Position numbers and translations under genes: made by a program
NCBI GenBank assembly: GCA_031761405.1
Contig: JASEVX010000013.1
Coordinates: 34,290,458-34,354,457, forward strand
Origin: Serripes groenlandicus
Taxonomy: Eukaryota > Mollusca > Bivalvia > Cardiida > Cardiidae
Direction: 5' to 3'
DNA length: 64,000 bases
Part shown: piece by piece, positions 1 through 12,300 of the stretch
Position numbering within the stretch: position 1 is the first letter of the stretch
How the letters are laid out: every line of letters begins with the position of its first letter
The notes under the pieces: model-generated
What the model saw: the letters and a program-made list of their open reading frames with translations, nothing else
What the model was told of the DNA's origin: nothing
The model's database searches: none

Positions 1-470
1 ACTTTTCACCTCCTGTGGATTAACTATTTCAGGAATCACTACTCTATCTATCCCCCCTTAGACGGAATGTGTCTGCCGGATCAGTCTGCGCGGACAGCGC
101 AGGCTGATCTGGTCGATACATTACGCAGATATATTGATATGAGCCGTCCCACGAGAAAAACAACATTGTGGACTCTGCGTAAAGTATCGACCCGGATCAG
201 TCTAAGCATGCCGCGCAGGCTAACCCGGATAGACACTCTTCACCTCCTGTGGATTAACTGTTTCAGGAATCACTACTCGTTCTATCCCCCCTTAGACGGA
301 ATGTTTCGGCCGGATCAGTCTGCGCGGACAGCGCAGGCTGATCTGGTCGATACATTACGCAGATACATTGATATGAGCCGTTCCGCGAGAAAACCTACAG
401 TATGGAATCTGGTTCGATACATTACGCAGAGTCCATAATACTGGTTTTCTCGCGGAACGGTTCATATGAA
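1..470. repeat. foldback MITE family A, 1.5 tandem copies
   Basis: A partial copy (1-145) is followed by a full copy (about 137-470). Family A begins GAGCCGTYCCRCGAGAAAAC and ends with the inverse; the inside is also largely palindromic (GCGCAGGCT / AGCCTGCGC). The open frame through it is a by-product of its GC-rich sequence. Confidence 0.8.
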
Positions 471-629
471 GTACACAGTCACGACCTTTATTATTTCATA
501 TTAAAATTCACATTTGATAAATTGTATTTCACGTTACAAAAACAATATTCTTTCTGAATCTGAATAGAAGGCTATGTTAACAAGAAAGAAACCGAATTCA
601 TCCGCAACTTGTTCTATTTAAAAAAAAAA

Positions 630-665
<36 letters not shown>

Positions 666-896
666 TAAGGAACTTTTTTTCCTCAGATTGTTTTCAAAAC
701 CGGCGGCTCTGAAGTTCAATATCAGGTACATTTTATAAAAGGAATAAGGCTGACAGCCGGTTATACCACTGAGCCGCGTCCACCAGTAAGAGGTATTATT
801 ACACATTCGGATCTTGAAGAATCTAGCGAGTGTTTGCATGTGCACAGTCTCCCCCAGAATCTTCACTTTCCACCGAAATGTTAAAAGACATAACTT
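471..896. other. no gene; A9-G34 homopolymer
   Basis: No exon or SINE is seen here. A run of about nine A (620-629) passes directly into 34 G (630-663). The G tract could form G-quadruplexes or be inflated by sequencing. Confidence 0.8.
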
Positions 897-1035
897 TAGT
901 GTAGTGGTAGAGCGTCTTCTTTAAGTGCGGGTGGATGTAGGTTCAATCCCTGACAGGGTCATACCGAAGACTTTCAATGATAATATTTGCTTTCCCTAAT
1001 TGGCATTCATGATCATTGGGTTAACATAACGGCTA
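893..1035 (+). repeat. tRNA-derived SINE (family 1) head
   Basis: A pol III A-box-like TGGTAGAGCGT and B-box-like GGTTCAATCCC are spaced as in a tRNA, followed by the body text GGGTCATACC. It is a degenerate SINE head, not a tRNA gene. Confidence 0.7.
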
Positions 1036-1300
1036 ACCCGCTGATATAACGATCACATTGAAAAACAGTACTATTTACTTACCAAGGACAGGACGTGGTG
1101 TACCTGAACAATGTCGAAAACTGCAATAAACTCCAATTCAATAAATCTGGCGTTTTTCTCAGATATATGCAAACAGACGAAATATAAAATAGAATGGGGG
1201 AAGATAAACTTGCTTAAAAAGAGTATACTATTATGCTCCTTGTTATCATAACTGTGTCAACCATATGTCGACATTATACTTTCAAATCTTCACATGTAAT

Positions 1301-1525
1301 TTAACTCTTTCAGCGCCAAAGGCAATATTGGGGTTTTTGCAAACAATACTGATTCAGGTGATACAGCTCGTAACGAGCTGTCTCACCTGAAATCAGCATT
1401 GTTTGCCTTTTAGTTATTAAAATAGTCAAAACTTTTATTACATTACTTTTATTACATGAGAAATGGAGACGCCCGATTTTGAACATGGAAAAGTCTACTT
1501 TAAACAATTTGACGCTGAAAGAGAA
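1301..1525. repeat. foldback MITE family C
   Basis: The ends are TTAACTCTTTCAGCGCC and its inverse. The centre is the near-perfect palindrome CAGCTCGTAACGAGCTG. Other copies lie at 25791, 26817, 46735 and 62521. Confidence 0.85.
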
Positions 1526-1734
1526 CGGGATTTCACAGCAAACGAGTCACATCGTATTAACGGCTAACAGTTAATATGTGTCGAAATGCATTGAATCTAT
1601 TAAATCTATGATCAGTTTTTATCGACATTTATCTTTAGGTTAACAACATGTCGTTTCCAATGACGTTCTTAAGTTTCAATTTCGCGAACATTTCGACGGC
1701 ATACTAGATTTCGTCGAAAACAATAGTTGTTTGT

Positions 1735-1955
1735 TTTATTGGGGTTTTACGCTACTTTCAACACTATTTCAGTTATATCACGGCGACAGTTCACTTATTC
1801 ATGATCCCTGAGTAAACAAACCAAAACTAGGCCAGAAAAATGTGCCTTGCCCAAGGGCACTCCACCATGACCGCGTGCCGCGACTGGAGATCGAACCCGG
1901 GACACCCGGTTTCAAATCCCAAACGCTAACCACTCGACCACGGCGGATTCCTAAA
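1735..1955 (-). repeat. tRNA-derived SINE (family 3)
   Basis: On the minus strand the head reads GCCGTGGTCGAGTGGTTAGC with B box GGTTCGATCTC, then a body shared with other SINEs here (GTGATATAACTGAAATAGTG) and a tail of CCCCAAT type. Related copies lie at 48660 (minus) and 48975 (plus). Confidence 0.8.
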
Positions 1956-2212
1956 ACAATAGTTTCCCACACTCGCATATTCAAGATATGTCATGTAATA
2001 AATCTTCATATTTAATTTGGTTATATATATTTATAACCATATGTATTACTTTATGGCATTAATAAATGCCCATTTTCTTTCAATCTGTTCTTATGTGTTT
2101 TATTCATGACAGAGAAGCCATTGGTCTGAATGCCTATTTGTACCTTGCCTAAACTCCTACAGGTACATGTAAGTGCTCATCTTCCCTAGACCCGGCATAC
2201 AACAGGGGCGTA

Positions 2213-2534
2213 GCTTTGCAATAATCAATGTGTAGGCCGTCTCGTGAGAAAATCAATATTGTGGACTCTGTTTAAAGTATCGACCCGGATCAGCCTAAGC
2301 ATGCCACACATAGACACTTTTCGCCTCCTGTGGATTTTCTGTTTCAGGAATAACTACTCTATACATCTATCCCCCTAAGACGGAATGTGTCGGCCGGATC
2401 GGTCTGCGCGGACAGCGCAGGCTGATCTGGTCGATACATTACGCAGATGTCTATCGCCGCAGCTGCATTTTAGCGTATTTGAGAAAATATGTGTAGGCAC
2501 GTGCCTACAGTACCTAAAGGGAGCTACGCCCCTG
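2213..2534 (+). mobile_element. MITE family A-long, with 5-bp TSD
   Basis: Family A core within longer inverted ends CAGGGGCGTAGCT / AGCTACGCCCCTG. It is flanked by TACAA at 2208-2212 and 2535-2539, so the 322-bp element moved as a unit. Copies at 8575, 10139, 27786 and 60651. Confidence 0.88.
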
Positions 2535-2924
2535 TACAATACAGTAATGTGTGCTAGAAGATTCATCCGCGGTTGTCACTGCAGCGAAGTCAGCGTTAAA
2601 CTTAAGTCAATCAAACTATTGACAGTGACGATGCTGTAACATTTCCCATTGACTCGGTCTATATGTAACCAAACGTTTCCAATAACCAACAAATGTTATG
2701 CAATATATACATACAGCTGCCAAGTTTATTTGGCAATCGAGAAATGTCTTCACCTTTTCGACTTAATATGGAAGCTTAGTTACAGAGCAAATATCGGCAC
2801 TCGTCCTGAATTCAATCGTGTTCCAATATTGTGATGTAAATATGTCCGCTGTAAAAAAACACATTATACGCGACTTTAAACAACATTTGAGTGATGCTCT
2901 GCTAAAGCCAGTGAAAGGCAATGC

Positions 2925-3120
2925 TGCTGTGGTAGAGTGTCGGACTCTTGTAATAAAGGTCCTTGGTTTGAATCCCGTGATGCGCGAGTTCTCTGTTTTC
3001 GGGTTTTATCCACACAAACGGCGCGAGTACTGAACTTCTAGGAAGCAGACATCGAGCTTAATTAATATAAGTGTAATACTTGTTTCACAATCGATGTAAA
3101 ATAAATAAGTGTAAGCTAGC
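2925..3120 (+). repeat. tRNA-derived SINE (family 2)
   Basis: A degenerate tRNA-like head (GTGGTAGAGTGTCGG, GGTTTGAATCCC) is followed by GGGTTTTATCCACACAAACG and the shared tail CAATCGATGTAAAATAAATA. Same family as 24135 (plus) and 41275 (minus). Confidence 0.8.
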
Positions 3121-4950
3121 TAAACTATTAAAGTAAACTTCAGCTTAATTGTTACACGTGTGGACTTGACTGCGCTTATATGCGAACTGGTCCAAATGAT
3201 AATGAATAACAGAAGTTTGTTTTAGCTTCCTATAATTTGTTGGCGATGCGCTGGCTGATCTTGATCTACAAGATGATAGGTCCCGGGGGCATTAAAGTCG
3301 GGTTTCCTAGAACGCCGCTGAATTTATTATATCTTAATTTACGGCCTCAAACTAGTATTGGTCTACATAAAAACTTTTATTCAATATTTCGGCCATAGGC
3401 CTTCGTCTGATTATACTTTACATATTTATTTCATTCAGGATGGACTCAACATATCGTGTTGTTTTGGTAAAAATATAACCTGAAGGCGGCCTAGTTTAAA
3501 GCATTGAATTATGTTCTGCTTAATTCAGCGGTCGAAATAAATATTGAATTAAAGAGTGTTTTTAATGTGAAACATAGTATATATCGGATCTGACATGAGT
3601 TGATTTAAAAATATAAAGTTGTATTAAACGAGTTCAAGAAATTTGTTGGACGAGTTAATAAAACTTTATGAAATGAAAACGAATGTCAGATATTTTTTTT
3701 TTCACATGACGAAACACAAAACAAAATTGGGTTTTCGCGGCAGAATGAATTCCCGAATACACGTTCTTAGCCATTTTGCAAACATTCGCGGATGATTTCA
3801 AAAATGATGATTCGGTCATGTTATATTACACATGTGACATATAAAGAAATACGTAATTGATATATTAGATCGGATACAAGCATTGTCATGTGATATAATT
3901 CCCTACGGAATAGAACTTTTTAAAATGTATTGCTCTAGACTAATGTCAGCTTATTTACCTGTTCTTCCCGATAAAGAAAGACTTATGACACATTTACAGC
4001 TGACAACGGTTGACTCAAAGGGGAACAAGGGGCATTGTTAAAAACAAACAACGTTCCGTCGCCTTTTCAAAGTGATGGAGTACTATTCGCATCTGAATCA
4101 GAATTCAGAACCCAAAGCGTCTCAGATACTTTAAATTGAAAATGCATTTATATAGAAAATAAAATGAAAGAAAATTGAGAAAATGAAATTGGATGCAATA
4201 AGTAAATAATAAGAACATCGGAGAAAATTGGATAACAATACCGCGCCCGGTAGATCATACGAATTATTAAGATCACTGAACATGAAATAAATAACATTTT
4301 CAAATTTCTGAACCAGAATTTAACATATTTTAGGAATAAAACTCACTTTACCCGTTTGAGCAAATGTTTTCTTTATTTATTTCCACATTATTTTCAAACG
4401 TCATTTGCTGCAGGGATGTAAAAAATCGTCCATATTCAAAAGTCTTTTGATGCAAAGATGTAAGAAATCGTCTGTACTCAAAGACAAGAAACGACCATTT
4501 TTGATTTACCAAACTCGTGAATCTGACATATCTATCACCAGGCCCTGAGAAATGATTGCTTTGTATTGATGTGTCTGCATGTCAGAGATAGGGAATCATA
4601 AGCTAACCTTTGAATGTGATAAATACTTAACATAAACTCTTTGAAAATCTTCCGTCTATATTTTGACGCTATATTATTGTTGATGAATTACTTTCACTGT
4701 CTCTTATCGCACCCCGCTAGGCTATTTACGGAACACAGACTTATCGGGTTATAACGCTTTATTGTCTACTTCACAAATTCTCATATTCTTAAATATCTGT
4801 TTATTAGATATATTTTAATATGAAAAAGGCAAAGCCTCGTCACGAGCACATCGCCTAACATCGGTCTAAGCTGTAGGTATATGACTACCATGATTAAGGA
4901 ATATGTTACAAGCTGTTAGAACTGGGACCGTTATTGTACACTATCCCTAC
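3121..4950. other. no gene recognised
   Basis: AT-rich noncoding DNA. I see no convincing exon, SINE head or tandem array in this stretch. Confidence 0.6.
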
Positions 4951-5690
4951 TTTATCTTTTGGTGCAAAGTCAAATCATCAAACATTTAAACATTCAATTC
5001 ATCACATGAGCATACACATACATAATACAGTAAGGTCAAACATAATAATAGTGTTAACAAGTTATCCTTCAATTTGGCCTTGTGACATAGTTTCAGATTG
5101 GGTTATAGCAATGTTAAACACAACCATTCTGCCAAAGTTTCAACTTGCTAACATTAAAAAAAAAAGCTTTCCGAGTGTTTACAACATTTTCCTTATATAT
5201 GGTCTAGTGACCTGATGTTTGATACGACATGACACATATTTGAACTTGGCCTAGATATCATCAGGACAAACATTCTGACAAAGTTTCAAAATACTAAAGC
5301 AAACATTGAGGTCAAGTGTTTACAAGATTTTCCTAGTGACCTTGTTCTTTTTTATCCAAGATGATCTTTAAATCGAATTTAGCCTAGATTTCACCATAAC
5401 ACCAATTCTGACAAAATATCAACATGCTAAAATTAAAAATGCAGCATCCAAAATGTCTGATTGTTTACAAAATGTGCCTTCAGATTGCTCTAGTGACCTA
5501 GTTTTTGACCCACCATGACCCTTATTTTTACTAGGCCTAGATATTGTCAAGACAAACATTTTGACAAAGTTTCAAGCTGCCGAAGTAAAAGTGTGGTTTC
5601 TAGACTGTAAACAAGATTCTCCTTCAGATTGGTGAAGTGACCTAGTTTATGACCCGACATGACCTATACTTAGCCTTTGTAGATAGAATA
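4951..5690 (+). repeat. diverged tandem repeat of about 110-120 bp units
   Basis: The block repeats phrases such as GTGACCTAGTTTTTGACCC, GACAAACATTTTGACAAAG and TTTACAAGATTTTCC about five times with heavy divergence. It resembles a dispersed repeat common in mollusc genomes. The short open frame over it is not a gene. Confidence 0.65.
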
Positions 5691-6309
5691 TATCTATGAG
5701 AATATACATGTATATTAGTTATGTCAGAAAGCCAAGCTTTTGGGCTCTGAAAACAGTTTTCCAGTTTTGATTTAGATCAGTTTGTACCTCTGTGTAGTCT
5801 TATCTGGATTATTCCTTCAAACCAATTACTTTAAACTTATCTTTTTTACATCAATTGTAAAACAAGCTTAAATCTTATTTAAATCACACTCCATGTCCTT
5901 GAGATACAACCAGTTCTTACGCCATTTGTAAAAATTTGGTAGATTATGAGGATTCCGGTGATTTTTTGTATTTCTATGCACCGCATTTGTCATTTGGTAG
6001 GCCATATTTGGGCAGAGTTGCTTCTATGGTTTTTTTTTCAAAGTGCCCAACTCCCCACTTGTGTTCGGAAAAAGGAGCCATTAAGGGGGTTATACAGATA
6101 TATTATATTGTTGACAATCAAAGATAGATCAAATTGACATAAGATTATCATAATTACTGATTATACAGAAGAATATATCTACATGTATATACCAAATTAC
6201 TTTCTGTTAAATTTAACACACCAGAAAGTATGAAACTTACATTATTTATGTTGTGTCTGTCTATCTTATGAAGATGACATTTGATCTTACAGAAAATGAT
6301 TTTTGAAAG
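5691..6309. other. no gene recognised
   Basis: Noncoding AT-rich DNA. The overlapping short frames near 5936-6137 have no recognisable domain. Confidence 0.5.
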
Positions 6310-6612
6310 CATTATGACAAAATTGATTGATTGATTGGGGTTTAAGGCCGTTTTCAAAAAAAATTCAGTTATATCATGGCGACCAGTTCACCTCCTGGTT
6401 TTCCCACTCCAGTACACCACACAAAATACTTTCCAAGCAACTGGCTGCTTTTCCACTTAGACTGTTAAACAACCCATTGGTGAAAGACAATGACGCAGGT
6501 CACAACGACTTTTGTCAAACGTCGGAATGAATGTTGGCCGAGCTAGTTCGAATTCACAACCCCTGGATTGACAGCCCACGTCGCTACCGACTGAGCTACC
6601 GGAGCTCGGCCA
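6310..6612 (-). repeat. tRNA-derived SINE (family 4), nearly full length
   Basis: On the minus strand the head reads CTCCGGTAGCTCAGTCGGTA with a B box near GTGAATTCGAA, then the body with GTGTACTGGAGTGGG and the tail CCCCAATCAATCAAT. Bodies of the same family recur at 22500, 54785 and 59790. Confidence 0.85.
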
Positions 6613-8259
6613 TTATGATAAAAGGTTAAAATGTTGACAATGTGCAATTATAATACTTCTTCTCACAATGTTACTTACACGAATCATGTTTTGCAGCAAG
6701 GTGGGTTCCTTTAAAGCATCGCAGTGATCCTGACCTGCAATGTGTCTTGTTAAGATTCAGTTTCGATAATTGTCACATCCTTTTTCATTTGTAAAATCAA
6801 TTTATAATGTTGTCAAGAGCACACAGCAAACGTCATGCCCATACACATCCGTTTCGGCTCTTGATTTCACCGGGGACGTTTCAGCTTGGGTTCGCTTTGT
6901 CTGAAAAGATGAATAGCCATTATTTAGAAATTTTCCGTCCACATTGCAATGTGTCTCACCACTTAAAAAAATGGAGTGGATGTCATACAGCAGAAACGTA
7001 AGATATTGCTTCATAAAATGTGTAAACAATCTGCACTTGAGGACTTCCAAGAACACTTCTAAACATACATTTACTTTTTCTTCTTATAAATGTGCTGTTT
7101 TAGTGGTCGCATTTAATTCTAATTGGGATATGGCGGTAACGATTCCGAAATTTTAATTTCCTATGCATAAATTTAGACAAAAGTCAGGAGCACGTCCGGT
7201 TCAACTCTGTGTTGGTGTATTTGGGTAGAGACATAAATAAATGTCTCTGATTTGGGTCACAGGGTGTTTCGTGTAATCGCTATGTTCAGCCAAGTATTGC
7301 ATTGATCTTTCACAGTCCGAAAGAGTTTTGTCAGAAGGACATACGACTTTAGCGTAGTCTGCGTATCATTGAGGGTGAAATAAATTTACCACAAAGAGCA
7401 TCTTAGATCAGACAATGAAATCAAAATATTCCATCGACAGAACATACGTCAATGAATACAACCCATCGCTGATTCTCAGATTCACACTACAGCTTGAGTT
7501 TATATCAACGCCAAAATGATTTTGTTTGTGTTCATTTATGTTATTCAATGGGAAACGAGAGCGATACAAATTCTTACCTGCAGCAAAGAAACTCGCAGCC
7601 GAATAAGTTACGGTTGTCAGCCTTTACTCTGAATATGACGTCACCGGATGTGGATACTTGTCGTTCCCTGCTTTGTTCTATGTAATTTTATTTGGAATTT
7701 CACGAGCTGGGCCATAGTAAAATTTTGCACCCAAATGTTTTCCATACTGAATCTAGGAAATTTCCACTCCGTGTAAAGCAAGAAACGAGCTGTGCTCGTT
7801 ATAAGCTGAGTTCAATTCGTACACATTCGTGTTACATGGCTTATAACAGTAAAACTACTATACTGATGTATACATACTAGTCTTAGAAACATATTTATCA
7901 AATAGTAAATTCATTGTTAAGATATAGTCAACATTGATTACATTCTGACAGGTTATGTTCAACAAATTAATTGTCTAATCATAAATGTTTTTATGTTTAA
8001 TATTTGCTAATATATGTCATACTATTTAATTCATTTACTATAAAATGAGCGGAACTCTATGAAATCCAACCATGACAAGTGCATATATATCCAAAACGAC
8101 CAGCCCATCGGCAGAGTCTGATCGGGTTCCGTACTGGTCGCTAATAAACCATTGACGGTCTTTAAAGTAGTATCCTTTTGAATGCTTAGAATAGAAGACA
8201 CACGTGTAATAATAACGTTAATGCTGTTTTTCACGGAGCACTGTTCAAATGTACATCGA
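6613..8259. other. no gene recognised
   Basis: Noncoding. Several short frames are present without domain, splice or family support. Confidence 0.5.
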
Positions 8260-8450
8260 TTGCGAAACAAGTTCTTTTGATTGATTGTTTGTTGTTTTAT
8301 GTCGATTTCAACAATGTGTTCAGTTATATCACAGCGTTCCCTAGGTTCATTACCAGTACTACTGGTACATTTATCCTGACACCAGCCAGTCAGTCGTACT
8401 GCTAACCCCGCAACCCTGAGCGCCAAGGAGGGCAGCCATTACTCCATCTT
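8260..8450 (-). repeat. SINE family 1 body fragment
   Basis: Minus-strand body text CTCCTTGGCGCTCAGGGTTG and GTACCAGTAGTACTGG matches the SINE at 33825-34085; the tRNA-like head is missing. Confidence 0.7.
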
Positions 8451-8574
8451 TAAAGTCTTACAAGTTATTTTGAAAACAGCGTTAACTAAAACAACAAGTG
8501 CTTACAACTTATATGAATTTACCCGGTCTGATCATATGATTGATCATAAACTTATTAGCATGTACAGGGGTGTA

Positions 8575-8906
8575 ACTTGTCAATAATCAATGTGTAGGCC
8601 GTCTCGTGAGAAAATCAACATTGTGGACTCTGCGTAAAGTATCGACCCGGATCAGCCTAAGCATGCCTCACAGGCGTAACCGGATAGACACTTTTCGCCT
8701 CCTGTGGATTTTCTGTTTCAGGAATCACTACTCTATCTATCCCCCTTCAGACGGAATGTGTCGGCCGGATCAGTCTGCGCGGACAGCGCAGGCTGATCTG
8801 GTCGATACATTACGCAGATGTGTATCGCCGCAGCTGCATTTTGGAGCATTTCTAGAAAAAATGTGTAGGCACGTGCCTACATTACCTAAAGGGAGCTACG
8901 CCCCTG
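8575..8906 (+). mobile_element. MITE family A-long
   Basis: Same structure as 2213-2534: a left end with one mismatch (CAGGGGTGTAAC), family A core, then GGCACGTGCCTAC and the right end AGCTACGCCCCTG. No clear target duplication. Confidence 0.85.
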
Positions 8907-8919
8907 ATATTCCTCTAGT

Positions 8920-9082
8920 TGAGTATAAACGCCTCAGAACAATCCAGAACCCATACTAGGATTTGAACCCCGGACTTCTGGATAAACGACTCAGAACAAT
9001 CCAGAACCCATACTAGGATTTGAACCCGGACGTCTGGATTGACGTGTATCCTAAGTGTATCCACTGCACCACCGGACCGATC
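8920..9082 (-). repeat. tRNA-like SINE head with internal duplication
   Basis: On the minus strand GGTCCGGTGGTGCAGTGGAT and GGGTTCAAATCCTAGTATG are A- and B-box-like. The phrase CAGAACAATCCAGAACCCAT occurs twice about 58 bp apart. It ends some 200 bp before LDLa exon 1. Confidence 0.65.
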
Positions 9083-9288
9083 TCTTCTGAAGCCTTTCAT
9101 CAGTTTTCCCATACCCTGTCTGTTGTTGTTATCGATGATGGTATTCTCATAAGTTAACCGAATAACTACCATTATCAGCATATGTTTGCTCGACATTCTT
9201 AGACTGGTACCATATTAACTATATACATAGCCGTTATCGGTATATATATAGTCTTCTGTCGTCAATAATTAATCTGTTTTTATTTCAG

Positions 9289-9387
9289 ATGAACATTTCC
9301 AATGCCCGAATGGATTTTACATACACAAGGACACGTACTGTGATGGATGGCCGGATTGTTATGACAGCCATGCTGACGAGAGAAATT
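9289..9387 (+). CDS. GPCR exon: LDLa module 1
   Basis: The exon follows the acceptor tatttcag and ends before gtaagt. It enters in phase 1 (two bases complete a codon) and leaves in phase 1; the last Cys codon is split T|GT with the next exon. It encodes [14 protein letters not shown] and DERN, the LDLa pattern with the acidic calcium-binding DE. The module is short, with few residues between the second and fourth Cys, so it is a slightly reduced LDLa. It is the most upstream exon I can support. Confidence 0.85.
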
Positions 9388-12300
9388 GTAAGTTCTGACC
9401 CCCATAGGCCACAGAAATTCTGCAACTGGTATTATAAACATTTTTTAATAAAAGATATGCAGATTGTAACTAGCTACAATATTGCTACAAGACGGTTTAA
9501 AATTTCATATTTAACTAGGTCAAATGCGGTACCAAAAATGGTAATGGTACGTCATTGAAATATGATGTGACGTCATTGAAATATGAAGCAACGTCATTCG
9601 AAATGCAGTACAGGGACCAATTCCACCAACCTTACTTAGCGCTGAGTAATACTGTTTCCCTAATATTTTGTAAAGTATAAATGGTGGAATGTATTTAAGA
9701 TCATGACTTAGTTGACATAAATAGTTACCTTGCTGAATAACAATTCTTTTTACAAAATAAAATATTTTGGTATTTTTTATATGGGAAACACAAAAGATGA
9801 AATATGCGTTTACGTATTTAAGTATTACCTAACGTTAAGTTAGGTTGGTGGAATCGGACCCTTGGGTAGTAGCGATACTTGACTTTGTATTGTCTGCTAG
9901 GATCATAGAACAAATGACAACTCTATCGACCTTTGGTATCGCAACAGTATCAACTTTGGAGAGCGCTTCTTATTGAGGCGACTCTTTTGAGTATCCGTAA
10001 CATATGGTTAGATGGTGAAATATGGATTTACGAAAGGGAAAAACGCCCCTTACTTAGAGCTTTGACAGGGACATAACTCTGCCCTGTTGTATATTTATTG
10101 CCCAATGTCACAGGGCATATTAGCGCTACGTGCGTCATCAGGGGCGTAGCTCCCTTTAGGCACTGTAGGCACGTGCCTACACATTTTTTCTCAAAATGCC
10201 CAAAAAAGCAGCTGCGGCGATAGACATCTGCGTAATGTATCGACCAGATCAGCCTGCGCTGTCCGCGCAGACTGATCCGGCCGACACATTCCGTCTTAGG
10301 GAGATAGATGTATAGAGTAGTGATTCCTGAAACAGAAAATCCACAGGATGCGAAAAGTGTCTATCCGGGTAGGCCTGTGTGGCATGCTTAGGCTGAGCCG
10401 GGTCGGTCCACACTGTTGATTTTCTCACGAGACGGCCTACACATTGATTATTGCAAAGCTACGCCCCTGTACTGTACATTTATTGCCCAATGTCACATGG
10501 CATATTAGCGCTACATACGTCATCACTCGTTAATCCCTCAGTCACGACAGATCCCTCTATCATGTTACTACTCTTTAACTCTTTCTCAATTATACACGCA
10601 TTTTAACCTATCTTCAGCAGGCGACTTTTGAAAATATTGTGAAAAAAAGGACAAATTTCTTAAATTAGCAAATTTCGCCATTTGCCACAATGTTTTCTAC
10701 CATATTCAGTAATACTATTTGTTTTGCTAAAGATTGTTCATAGTTTTGCTTAGATATTTTCAAAGTCGTCTGATGCAGATTTTCCGAATGTGTGAAAAGG
10801 TAAAACTGTGTATATATATAATATATTAGTACTCTCGATGTCTAATACCTGTATACCGTCTAGGTTGTGTAGTGAAAGAGCGTATGCCTCGGGTGCGGGA
10901 AGTCGTTGGTTCGATTCCTGGCCGGGTCATAACAAATACTATAAATGGTAAAAATGCTTGCCCCGCCACCCCCCGTGGCTCCCAAGGTTGGGGGGTTAAC
11001 ATTTCGACTGACTGGCTGGCTGGTGTCAGGTTAATTAAGCGAGGTCTATCGCCAGTTTCAACAGTATTTCAGTAACACAACGCCTCATTGTTGTAGCGGT
11101 AGAGCGTCAGCATCGGGTGCGAGAAGTCGCAGAGTCGATCCCCCGCCGGGTCATACTAAATACTCAACACTTTGTAGTAATGACTTTCCATCCTTCGTTC
11201 TCAGGATTGTGGGTTTGCCATAACGACTTACTCAATAGTATCCGGATAAATGGACCAGTAGTACTGCTACCTTTCCCAGAAAACACCGTGAAACAACTAA
11301 ATATATGAAGTAATAATGAATACTTAAGTAGTACTCACTTCGAATGAATGGTAAAGTCCCAACTCGAATTATGAGTTCGACGTCTGAACAATTATTTTTC
11401 AGGTCGTAATTGCACCGAAGACGAATTCCAGTGCACCAACGGCCGATGTATTCGTAATAGTAATGTTTGTGACGGGTTCTGTGACTGTATTTATACATGC
11501 GAGGATGAAAAACACTGTGGTGAGTAAACACATGAAAAACACTGTGGTGAGTAAACACATGAAAAACACTGTGGTGAGTAAAGACATGAACAACAGTGTG
11601 GTGAGTAAACACATGAAAAACACAGTGGTGAGTAAAGACATGAACAACAACGTGGTGAGTAAACACATGAACAACAGTGGAGAGTAAACACATGAAAATA
11701 ACTGTGGTGAGTAAACACATGAAAAACACTGTGGTGAGTAAACACACGAACAACACTGTGATGAGTAAACACACGAACAACACTGTGGTGAGTAAACACA
11801 TGAAACACACAGTGGAGAGTAAACACATGAAAACAACTGTGGTGAGTAAACACATGAAAAACACTGTGGTGAGTAAACACATGAACAACACTATGGTGAG
11901 TAAACACATGAACAACACCGTGGTGATTAAACACATGAACAATACTTTGGTGAATAAACACATGAACTACACCGTGGTGAGTAAACACATGAACAACACT
12001 GTGGTGAGTAAACACATGAAAATCACTGTGGTGAATAAACACATGAACAACACTGTGGTGAGTTAACACATGAACAACACCGTGGTGAGTAAACACATGA
12101 AACACACAGTGGAGAGTAAACACATGAAAATAACTGTGGTGAGTAAACACATGAAAAACACTCTGGTGAGTAAACATGTGAACAACACTGTGGTGAGTCA
12201 ACACATGAACAACACAGTGGAGAATTAACACATGAACAACACTGTGGTGAGTAAACACATGAACAACGGTGTGGTGAGTTAACACATGAACAACACCGTG

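Noticed and set aside
67..438. 123-codon frame with [16 protein letters not shown] repeats
   Set aside because: Translation of MITE family A; the same peptide appears at 2385, 8606 and 27781, always inside the element.
893..960. tRNA gene
   Set aside because: A- and B-box-like parts are present but the cloverleaf is degenerate and a SINE body follows; the same holds at 10864, 24143, 33990, 41400 and 48980.
9289..9558. 89-codon frame starting [10 protein letters not shown]
   Set aside because: It is a different frame of LDLa exon 1 running into the intron; the LDLa frame is offset by two bases.
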